A stretch of DNA of 64,000 nucleotides from Kutzneria kofuensis. GTDB lineage: Bacteria > Actinomycetota > Actinomycetes > Mycobacteriales > Pseudonocardiaceae. The notes beneath the pieces were generated by a model. That model was not told the origin of the DNA, ran no database searches, and saw only the letters and a list, made by a program, of their open reading frames with translations. Shown here in pieces: positions 17,177 through 24,180 of this stretch. How positions within the stretch are numbered: position 1 is the first letter of the stretch; each line of letters begins with the position of its first letter. The DNA lies in contig NZ_JACHIR010000001.1 in NCBI RefSeq assembly GCF_014203355.1, positions 7,752,038 to 7,816,037 of the forward strand. Direction: 5' to 3'. The position numbers and the translations under genes were made by a program.

Positions 17177-18187
17177 GTGATCAAGACCATCGCGGCGGCC
17201 GCACTGGTGGCGCAGTTCGCCGTGCACCCCGTCGCATCCACGATCAACGTCGGCAACGCGGCCGAGCTGATCGCCGCGCTGAAGGCGGCCAAGCCGGGCG
17301 ACACCATCCAGCTGGCCGACGGCGACTACGGCGACCAGTTCATCGCCACGACCTCGGGCACCGCGTCCGCGCCGATCACCCTGGTGGGCAGCGCGAAGGC
17401 GGTGCTGCACGACCCGAAGTTCAAGCTCGGCGACACCGACTGCCCGTCCGGCCAGACCGGCTACGGCCTCTGGCTGCAGGGCGCGAACTACTGGAACCTC
17501 AAGGGTTTCAGCGTCACCAAGTCCAAGAAGGGCATCGTGCTCGACGGGGCTTCGCACGTGACGATCGACGGGGTGAGCGTGCACGACATCGGGTACGAGG
17601 GTGTGCACTTCCGCAAGAGCAGCTCGTACGGCGTGATCAAGAACTCCACGGTGTACAACACCGGCACCGAGGAGCCGGGTTACGGCGAGGGCGTGTACCT
17701 GGGGTCGGCCAACAGCAACTGGGAGTGCTACGGCGCCAACGGCGGCAAGGATCCAGACGCCAGCAACTACATCCAGGTGCTGAACAACAAGATCGGCCCG
17801 AACGTCGCCGCCGAGGGCATCGACGTCAAGGAGGGCACCCACGACGGCGTGATCGACGGCAACACCCTGGACGGGACCGGCGAGAAGAACCAGCACGACG
17901 CCGACTCCACGATGGACATCAAGGGCGACAAGTACAAGATCACCAACAATGTCGCCAAGAACGCCTATCTCGACGTCATCCAGCTGCACAACGTCTGGGG
18001 CAAGACCGGCTGCGGCAACACGTTCAGCAAGAACACGCTGACCGTGAAGAACAAGAACGGGTACGGGATCAACGCGACCGACCAGAGCCAGTGCGTCTCG
18101 GCGAAGTCGCCGAACATCATCGGCGCCTCCAACAAGAGCACCGGCGGCAAGGGCCTGTCCAAGACCCCGACCACCCCGGGCGTCTGA
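17177..18187 (+). CDS. Secreted parallel beta-helix polysaccharide lyase-like protein (paralogue B)
   Basis: This 336-residue protein is a tandem duplicate of the preceding gene: same signal peptide layout (MIKTIAAAALVAQFAVHPVA), same beta-helix, and identical C-terminal 'NKSTGGKGLSKTPTTPGV'. Differences are scattered substitutions (for example GYGLWLQGANY against GYGFWLKGASY). The start is the GTG at 17177 with GAAAGGA upstream. It is the last gene of the secreted cluster and is followed by a strong hairpin. Substrate unknown; the neighbouring exopolysaccharide operon is a natural candidate source. Confidence 0.8.
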   Translation: MIKTIAAAALVAQFAVHPVASTINVGNAAELIAALKAAKPGDTIQLADGDYGDQFIATTSGTASAPITLVGSAKAVLHDPKFKLGDTDCPSGQTGYGLWLQGANYWNLKGFSVTKSKKGIVLDGASHVTIDGVSVHDIGYEGVHFRKSSSYGVIKNSTVYNTGTEEPGYGEGVYLGSANSNWECYGANGGKDPDASNYIQVLNNKIGPNVAAEGIDVKEGTHDGVIDGNTLDGTGEKNQHDADSTMDIKGDKYKITNNVAKNAYLDVIQLHNVWGKTGCGNTFSKNTLTVKNKNGYGINATDQSQCVSAKSPNIIGASNKSTGGKGLSKTPTTPGV

Positions 18188-18193
18188 GCAGGC

Positions 18194-18220
18194 GGTGGGG
18201 GCCGGTTCCCGGCCCCCACC
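18194..18220 (+). terminator. Terminator of the secreted beta-helix cluster
   Basis: A perfect 12-bp stem, GGTGGGGGCCGG / CCGGCCCCCACC, closes a 3-base loop 6 bases after the stop at 18187. There is no T-run, which is common in actinomycetes. The remaining bases to 18527 contain no supported gene. A minus-strand stretch near 18305-18480 resembles a regulator tail but is broken, and I do not recognise it. Confidence 0.7.
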
Positions 18221-18527
18221 CCGTCAGGCGATCGGCCGGCGCAGGCGGGCGTTGACGGGTCACGGTCACCGCGCCGCTGGTCAGCCCGATGAGCGCCGCG
18301 TCGCTCGGTGCAGGGGAGGGTGTCGTGGTAGACGAATTCGGGTGCTTCCGGGGCGAACTGGATCTCGGGGCTGATCACCGGCGGTGTGGGTGAGCAGGTC
18401 CCTGAGGGCGATGCCGTCGATCAGCATGACGACAGCCGTGGCGGCGATCACCTTGGCGATTCCGTAGGTGCGGAACGGAGAGAGGGACAGATCGGGGGAG
18501 GGACAGGACAGCCGCGAGAGGGTGGAG

Positions 18528-20069
18528 CTACACCAAGATGTGCCGCATCAGCTCGTCGACGATGGCGGGCAGCTCGGCCAGTGAGCCACCCCCGAAGACG
18601 TAGAAGTCGGGGCGGGTGACCACGACCTCCCAGCCCCGGGCCGCGAGGTGGGACGCATACTTGCCCTGAACGTCAACCACGTCGCCGCCGACGTGGACGA
18701 GCTGGGTGCCGATGGCCTTCAGGAACTCCAGCTGCCGAGAGTCCAGGACAGACGCGGGATCGGCCACAGTGGACACGATGGTGAAGCCGGAACCGATGAC
18801 GTCGTCGAAAAGCCCCTCGACGCCGTCACGACGGACCACGGCCTGCAGGCTGAGCTCGCCGGCGCCGGGCTGGGGACGGACGATGCCGGCCAGTGGCGGG
18901 ATCTCGGGCATGGGCATCGCCGTGCCGGTGCGGAAATCCTCGTCCCGACGGGCGGCCTCCGCGGGGTCGAGCACGGACGTCACCTTGCCGGTCTCGATGG
19001 AAAGGCGCGTCCACGCAAGGAGATTCGGCTCCCGCTCCGGCTGGTACGTGTCGAGCAGCGCGGGGGAGGAGACGCCACGCAGCACGAGGTCGAGTTTCCA
19101 CGCGAGGTTGGTGGCGTCGCGAATGCCGGAGCACATGCCCTGCCCCTGGAACGGCGGCATGGTGTGGGCGGCGTCGCCGGCCAGGAAAACCCGACCGTGC
19201 CGCCATTCCCGGGCGATCTTGGCCTCGAACTGCCACACGTGCTGCCGGACGATCGACAGGTCGTCGGAGGTGAGTCCGAGACGGGCCAGCAACTCCCACG
19301 CCACCGCCGGGTCGGACATCTGCTCGGCGGTCTCGCCGGGCAGCAGCCGCCACTCGAAGCGACGGTGCCGCCGGCCCAGCGGCAGCACGGTCGTCGGCCG
19401 CTCGGGATCGCACCACTGACCGGTGTCCAGCTCCAGGTGCACCGGCCGCTTGCGGCGGCAGTCGGCGTTGAGCCACTCCTCGGAGTAGCCGAGGTCGTAG
19501 CGCTCGATGCCCAGCAGCTGCCGGACCAGGCTCCGGCCGCCGTCGGCGGCGATCACGTACCGCCCGCGCAGGACGATCGACTCCTCCGCCCGGGCCGGAC
19601 CGTACGGATCCGCCTCGGACGCGGGCGCAACCGCATGCACCTCAACATGATCGGGCCCCGGCACCACGTCGCGTACCTGAAAGCCGCGCCGCAGCGTCAC
19701 GTTGGGGTCGTCGCACAGGCGGGAATGCAGCGGGTCCTCCATCGTCGGCTGGTACATCATGAAGTCCGACGGATAGCCCGAGATGCCCTCGGACGCCCAC
19801 GGGAACTCGGCCAGCAGCTCGCCCTTGCCGTTGCGCATGGTGTACGTCTCGCAGGCGACGGCGTCCTGTAGGAAGGTCTCGGTGCAGTCCAACAGCTGCA
19901 GCGTCCGCACGACCTCGTGGTCGACGTGCCCGGCGCGGGGCAGGTTGTACAGGTTGGGATGCTTCTCGACGAGGGCGACGGTGTGCCCGAGCCGGCCGAG
20001 CAGCCCGGCCGCGACGAGGCCGACGGGGCCGGCGCCGATGACAACGACGTCGTGCACTTCAGCGGACAC
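18528..20069 (-). CDS. FAD-dependent aromatic-ring-type monooxygenase (MhpA-like)
   Basis: This 513-residue group A flavoprotein monooxygenase has the N-terminal Rossmann motif VVVIGAGPVGLVAAGLLGRLG, the middle 'VIAADGGRSLVRQLLG' (DG motif) and GDAAHTMPPFQGQGMCSGI (FAD ribityl site). The C-terminal thioredoxin-like extension is that of MhpA/PheA-type hydroxylases. It uses NAD(P)H and O2 to hydroxylate a phenol-like or related substrate. The GTG at 20069 has GAGGAG upstream. It is the last gene of a four-gene operon with an SDR, a HisD-like dehydrogenase and a lactonase, consistent with catabolism of an unknown compound. Confidence 0.88.
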   Translation of the reverse strand: MSAEVHDVVVIGAGPVGLVAAGLLGRLGHTVALVEKHPNLYNLPRAGHVDHEVVRTLQLLDCTETFLQDAVACETYTMRNGKGELLAEFPWASEGISGYPSDFMMYQPTMEDPLHSRLCDDPNVTLRRGFQVRDVVPGPDHVEVHAVAPASEADPYGPARAEESIVLRGRYVIAADGGRSLVRQLLGIERYDLGYSEEWLNADCRRKRPVHLELDTGQWCDPERPTTVLPLGRRHRRFEWRLLPGETAEQMSDPAVAWELLARLGLTSDDLSIVRQHVWQFEAKIAREWRHGRVFLAGDAAHTMPPFQGQGMCSGIRDATNLAWKLDLVLRGVSSPALLDTYQPEREPNLLAWTRLSIETGKVTSVLDPAEAARRDEDFRTGTAMPMPEIPPLAGIVRPQPGAGELSLQAVVRRDGVEGLFDDVIGSGFTIVSTVADPASVLDSRQLEFLKAIGTQLVHVGGDVVDVQGKYASHLAARGWEVVVTRPDFYVFGGGSLAELPAIVDELMRHILV

Positions 20070-20082
20070 GGAGTCTCCTCGG

Positions 20083-20826
20083 TCATTGGGCGGTGTACCC
20101 GCCGTCGATCACCAGGCTGGATCCGGTGACGAAGGCCGCGGCGGGATCGGCCAGGAACACGGCGGCGGCCGCGACCTCGGCGACGAGGCCGAGCCGGCCG
20201 AGCGGGATCCGGCGCAGCGTGTCGGCCCGGAACTCCTGGTCGGCGAAGTACGGTGCGGTCAAGGGGGTTTCGACGTAGCCGGGGGCGATGGTGTTGACCC
20301 GGATGCCGTGCGGACCCAGTTCCACCGCCAACGCCTTGGTCATCCCCTCCACGGCGTGCTTGGCGGCGCAGTACACCGACCGGTCGGCCGCGCCGACCTG
20401 TCCCATCTGCGACGACACCGTGATCACCGAGCCGCCGGTGCCGGCGGCGATCATCCGGGCCACCACGGCCTGCGTCAGGAAGTACGTGGACCGCACGTTC
20501 AGGTCGAAGATCGTGTCGAAGGTGTCGGGGGAGACCGCGACGAACGGCATCGGCGCGTTCGTGCCGGCGTTGTTCACCAGCACGTCGACGGGACCGACGC
20601 CATCCAGCACGGCCTCGAACCGGGCCAGATCCAGCACGTCGCACGGCACCGCGACGGCCTCGCCGCCGTGGGAACGGATCTCCTGGGCCGCCGATTCGAT
20701 CTCGGCACCGGTCCGGCTGACCAACACCACCCGGGCTCCGGCCGCGGCCAGCGCCAGCGCGATGCCCCGGCCGAGTCCGCGCCCGGCGCCGGTGACGAGC
20801 GCGGTCTGACCGTCCAAAGTGGTCAC
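20083..20826 (-). CDS. SDR-family oxidoreductase (FabG-like)
   Basis: This 247-residue classical short-chain dehydrogenase has TGAGRGLG (cofactor binding), NNAG, the catalytic Ser in 'VITVSSQMGQ', Y-x3-K in VYCAAKH, and 'IAPGYVETPLT'. The GTG at 20826 overlaps the stop of the HisD-like gene by 4 bases, so translational coupling is likely. It probably oxidises or reduces a hydroxyl group in the same pathway as its neighbours. Substrate cannot be read from sequence. Confidence 0.9.
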   Translation of the reverse strand: MTTLDGQTALVTGAGRGLGRGIALALAAAGARVVLVSRTGAEIESAAQEIRSHGGEAVAVPCDVLDLARFEAVLDGVGPVDVLVNNAGTNAPMPFVAVSPDTFDTIFDLNVRSTYFLTQAVVARMIAAGTGGSVITVSSQMGQVGAADRSVYCAAKHAVEGMTKALAVELGPHGIRVNTIAPGYVETPLTAPYFADQEFRADTLRRIPLGRLGLVAEVAAAAVFLADPAAAFVTGSSLVIDGGYTAQ

Positions 20827-22121
20827 AGCGCCCACTCGGGCAACTCGCCGCGCACGCGGGCCGCGCGGATGTCGCCGGACCGGGCGTGGCCCTCGAAGAA
20901 CTCGGCCCGCGCCGCACGTCCGCACAGCTCACCCAGCTCAGCGCTGGACTGCGCGTTGCGAACCTCCTGGTACGTGACCGTGCGCAGGAACTTGCCCACC
21001 CACAGGCCGCCGGTGTAGCGAGCCGCGCCGCGCGTGGGCAGCGTGTGGTTGGTGCCGATCACCTTGTCCCCGTAGGAAACGCACGTTCCCTCGCCGAGGA
21101 ACAGCGCGCCGTAGTGCCGCATGGAGTCCAGGGCCTGCCGGGGGTTCTCGGTCAGCACCTGGACGTGCTCGGCGGCGAACTCGTCGGCCAGCCCGAACGC
21201 TTCCTCCCGGCTGGAAACCACGTGCACCTGGCCGTGGTCGCGCCACGCCGGCTCGGCGAAGTCGCGGGTCGGCATGCCCGGCAGCAGCCGGTCGACGTGC
21301 TCGATCACCGCTCGGCCGACCGCCTCCGAGGTGGTGATCAGGATGGCCGGCGAGTCGGGGCCGTGCTCGGCCTGGCTGAGGAGGTCGACCGCCACCAGCA
21401 GCGGGTCCGCGGTGTGGTCGGCGACGATGAGGATCTCGGTCGGCCCGGCGAACAGGTCGATGCCGACCTCGCCGAACAGCTGCCGCTTGGCCTCGGCGAC
21501 GTAGGCGTTGCCCGGCCCCGCGAGCATGTCGACCTTGCCGATCGTCTCGGTGCCGACGGCCAGCGCCGCGACCGCCTGCACGCCGCCGAGCAGCAGGATC
21601 TCGTCCGCGCCGGCCAGGTGCATGGCGGCGATGGTGGCGGCCGGGATCTCGCCGCGGATCGGCGGCGTGCAGGCCGTCACGCGCTCGACACCGGCGACTT
21701 TCGCGGTCAGCACGGTCATGTGCGCCGACGCCAGCAGCGGGTAGCGGCCACCGGGCACGTACGCGCCGACGGCGTCGACCGGATTGTGCTTCTGGCCGAG
21801 GAAAACGCCCGGCGCCGTCTCGATTTCGAACTCGTGCATCGAGGCCAGTTGCCGCTCGGCGAAGTGCCGCACGTTGGCCTGCACCGTGCGGATGTCGTCG
21901 ATGGTCTGCGCCGGCACGGTCGCCACGATCCGCTCGATCTCGTCGGCGGTGAGCCGGAACTGCTCCGGCGACCAGTTGTCGAAGCGGGCCGAGTACTCGC
22001 GGACGGCCGCGTTGCCACGCTCGCGGATGTCCGCGATGACCGAGGTGACGGTCGCCGCCACGGCCTCGGAGCCGGCGCGACCCGATGCGCTCGGCACGGC
22101 CTTCTTCAGTTCGTGGGACAT
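20823..22121 (-). CDS. Histidinol dehydrogenase-family enzyme (HisD-like, possibly HpsN-type)
   Basis: This 432-residue protein of the HisD fold has the catalytic Glu-His in LLSQAEHGPDSPA (with Zn-binding Gln and His), 'GPGNAYVAEAKRQLFG', the Asp of 'YGDKVIGTNHTLPT' and a C-terminal His in FEGHA. No other histidine genes are nearby, and it sits with a lactonase, an SDR and a monooxygenase. It is therefore more likely a catabolic paralogue that oxidises an alcohol to an acid in two NAD-dependent steps. The sulfopropanediol dehydrogenase HpsN belongs to this paralogue group, which is a possible role. The ATG at 22121 has GAGGAGG 8 bases upstream. Confidence 0.88.
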   Translation of the reverse strand: MSHELKKAVPSASGRAGSEAVAATVTSVIADIRERGNAAVREYSARFDNWSPEQFRLTADEIERIVATVPAQTIDDIRTVQANVRHFAERQLASMHEFEIETAPGVFLGQKHNPVDAVGAYVPGGRYPLLASAHMTVLTAKVAGVERVTACTPPIRGEIPAATIAAMHLAGADEILLLGGVQAVAALAVGTETIGKVDMLAGPGNAYVAEAKRQLFGEVGIDLFAGPTEILIVADHTADPLLVAVDLLSQAEHGPDSPAILITTSEAVGRAVIEHVDRLLPGMPTRDFAEPAWRDHGQVHVVSSREEAFGLADEFAAEHVQVLTENPRQALDSMRHYGALFLGEGTCVSYGDKVIGTNHTLPTRGAARYTGGLWVGKFLRTVTYQEVRNAQSSAELGELCGRAARAEFFEGHARSGDIRAARVRGELPEWAL

Positions 22122-22182
22122 GGTCGGCTCCTCCTCGGCTGGGGTGGCGCCCGCCATGCTGCCATAGATAGTCGTAAGTTCG

Positions 22183-22971
22183 CTAGAGATTCGAAAGTCG
22201 CTCGACGTAGCCACGACTGCGACCCTCGCGCAGGTCGGCCATGGTCGTCTCGGCCGTGCAGAGGTAGAGCGCGCCGTCGCCAAACGCGCAGGCCACCGCG
22301 ACCCGGCCGCCGGTGTCGATCTCCTCCAGCATCTCGCCGCCGGCCGTGACGTGCACGAACTTGCCGCCCTGGAACAGCGGGATCCACAGTGAACCGTCGG
22401 CGCCCCGGCACAGACCGTCCGGGAACGGCCCCGGCTCCACCAGGGTTCGATCGCGCCGCAGCGTCCCGTCCGGCCGCACCTCGAACACGGAGGTCCGGTT
22501 CGCGGTCGACTCGTTGACCACCAGTTCGTTGCCCGTCAGGACCATGCCGTTCGGGAACCAGACGTCGTGCGCCGCGACCTTCACGCCTTCGGCCGCCGTG
22601 TAGGTGAGGATTCGCCCCGGCCGCGGCTGCTCCAGGCCCAGGCGAAACCCCGTGTCGCCGAACCAGGCGCGGCCGTCCGGCCCCACCACCATGTCGTTGA
22701 GCAGGCCGTCAGTCTCGACATCCGCGACAGGACGCAGCGCCGTGCCGTCCCAGATGGTCAGCTTCCGATCCAGCGCCGTCGCCAGCAGCAGCGTGCCGTC
22801 AGGCAGGAACCCGCTCCCCGCCGGCCGCCCCGACACGTCGCAGACCACTTCCGTCGGACCGACCGTGACCAGCCGAAACGCGTGCACGTCCGAGATCCAC
22901 AGCCGCCCGTCCCGCCACCGTGGCGACTCCGGATACATCAGGTCGTCCGCGACCAGTTCCAGTCTCCTCAT
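22183..22971 (-). CDS. SMP-30/gluconolactonase family protein
   Basis: This 262-residue six-bladed beta-propeller lactonase has the N-terminal 'PESPRWRDGRLWISDV' (metal-binding Glu), LLNDMVVGPDGRAWFGDTG, 'FPNGMVLTGNELVVNEST' (Asn) and 'FPDGLCRGADGSLW' (metal Asp). Such enzymes open sugar or other lactones. The ATG at 22971 is used; a GTG two codons earlier (22977) is also possible. It is the first gene of the catabolic operon. In sulfoquinovose degradation by the sulfo-Entner-Doudoroff route a lactonase of this family is used, but nothing here proves that substrate. Confidence 0.88.
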   Translation of the reverse strand: MRRLELVADDLMYPESPRWRDGRLWISDVHAFRLVTVGPTEVVCDVSGRPAGSGFLPDGTLLLATALDRKLTIWDGTALRPVADVETDGLLNDMVVGPDGRAWFGDTGFRLGLEQPRPGRILTYTAAEGVKVAAHDVWFPNGMVLTGNELVVNESTANRTSVFEVRPDGTLRRDRTLVEPGPFPDGLCRGADGSLWIPLFQGGKFVHVTAGGEMLEEIDTGGRVAVACAFGDGALYLCTAETTMADLREGRSRGYVERLSNL

Positions 22972-23012
22972 GGACACACTGTATTCGAAAGTATGGGAGG
23001 TGCTCGAAAAAA

Positions 23013-23037
23013 GCTCCCGGCAGCGGCTGCCGGGAGC
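23013..23037 (-). terminator. Rho-independent terminator of the alpha/beta hydrolase gene
   Basis: A perfect 10-bp stem (GCTCCCGGCA / TGCCGGGAGC) with a 5-base loop is followed on the minus strand by six T residues (complement of 23012-23007). It lies 28 bases beyond the hydrolase stop at 23065 and insulates the lactonase operon promoter. Confidence 0.85.
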
Positions 23038-23064
23038 GGGGTGGGGAAGGGCGGCTGCGGGGGC

Positions 23065-24084
23065 TCAGAGCCGATCGGCGTCCATGACCGCCTTGGCGAA
23101 GCTCGTCGGGTCCTCCTGCGGCACGTCGTGGCCGATGCCCTTGAGGATCCGGTGGTCGTACTTGCCGGTGAACATCTTCCGGTAGGCGGCGCCGTCGATG
23201 GTGGGGCCGTCGAAGTCGCTGCCGATGGTGATCGTCGGCACGGTGATCGGCGGCGCGGTCTGCAGCTTCTGCTCGACGGCGTCGTACTGCTTCTCGCCGT
23301 CGGCGAGACCCAGCCGCCAGCGGTAGTTGTGGATCACGACCGCCACGTGATCGGGGTTGTCGAACGCCTTGGCGCTCCGCTCGTACGTGGCGTCGTCGAA
23401 CTTCCAGCTCGGCGAGGCGAGCTGCCAGATGAGCTTGTTGAAGTCGTGCCGGTTCTGGGTGTAGCCCTGCACGCCGCGCTCGGTGGCGAAGTAGAACTGG
23501 TACCACCAGCCGCGTTCGGCGGCGGGGGAGAGCGGCTGCTGCTGCGCCTTGAGGTTGGTCACCAGGTATCCGCTGACGAGCACCGCCGCCTTGACCCGCT
23601 CCGGCCACGCCGCGGCGACGCAGCCGGCGGTCCGGCTGCCCCAGTCGTAGCCGGCGAGCACGGCCTTGTCGACGTGCAGGGCATCCATCAGCGCGATCAG
23701 GTCCGAGGCGGTGGCGGCCTGCTGCCCGTTGCGCACGGTGTCGGCGGACAGGAACGTGGTGGTGCCGTAGCCACGCAGGTACGGCACGATGACCCGATAT
23801 CCGGCGGCAGCCAGGATGGGGGCCACGTCCACGTAGCTGAAGATGTCGTACGGCCAGCCGTGCAGCAGGAAGACGACCGGCCCGTTGGCGGGACCGTCCT
23901 CGGCGTAGCCGATGTTCAGCGGACCGGCCTGGATCTGCTTGAGCGACGCGAAAGTCGTGTGGCCGGGCGCGCTGGACGTGGCGGTGGCGGCCGGGGCGGC
24001 GGCCTTCTCCGACGAGCAGGCGGCGAGCGTGCCCGCCGCCATCACACCGGCGACGCCCTGCGCGAACAATCTCCTGCTGATCAA
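23065..24084 (-). CDS. Tat-type lipoprotein alpha/beta hydrolase (epoxide hydrolase-like)
   Basis: The protein is about 339 residues. A TTG at 24084 with AGGAGAG 6 bases upstream gives MISRRLFAQGVAGVMAAGTLAAC, a twin-arginine signal ending in a lipobox. A GTG at 24114 is a weaker alternative. The hydrolase core has the oxyanion HGWPYD, nucleophile elbow GYDWGS (Asp nucleophile) and a late GIGHDVPQEDP with the catalytic His. An Asp nucleophile and HGWP point to epoxide hydrolase or haloalkane dehalogenase-like chemistry outside the cell. It stands alone with its own terminator. Confidence 0.83.
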   Translation of the reverse strand: MISRRLFAQGVAGVMAAGTLAACSSEKAAAPAATATSSAPGHTTFASLKQIQAGPLNIGYAEDGPANGPVVFLLHGWPYDIFSYVDVAPILAAAGYRVIVPYLRGYGTTTFLSADTVRNGQQAATASDLIALMDALHVDKAVLAGYDWGSRTAGCVAAAWPERVKAAVLVSGYLVTNLKAQQQPLSPAAERGWWYQFYFATERGVQGYTQNRHDFNKLIWQLASPSWKFDDATYERSAKAFDNPDHVAVVIHNYRWRLGLADGEKQYDAVEQKLQTAPPITVPTITIGSDFDGPTIDGAAYRKMFTGKYDHRILKGIGHDVPQEDPTSFAKAVMDADRL

Positions 24085-24180
24085 CGGAACTCTCCTGACG
24101 GGAACGGCGATCACTGCGCTGCCGACGCTAGTGATCGGCTCCCGTCGGCGGCGACCGTCAGATGACGTAGCGGGCGTACG

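Noticed and set aside
18221-18527. A regulator gene on the minus strand
   Set aside because: A short stretch (AVVMLIDGIALRDLL) resembles a TetR tail, but the frame is broken on both sides and no start or HTH is seen.
20823-22121. Histidine biosynthesis hisD
   Set aside because: No other his genes flank it, and its partners are a lactonase, an SDR and a monooxygenase; a catabolic HisD paralogue fits better.
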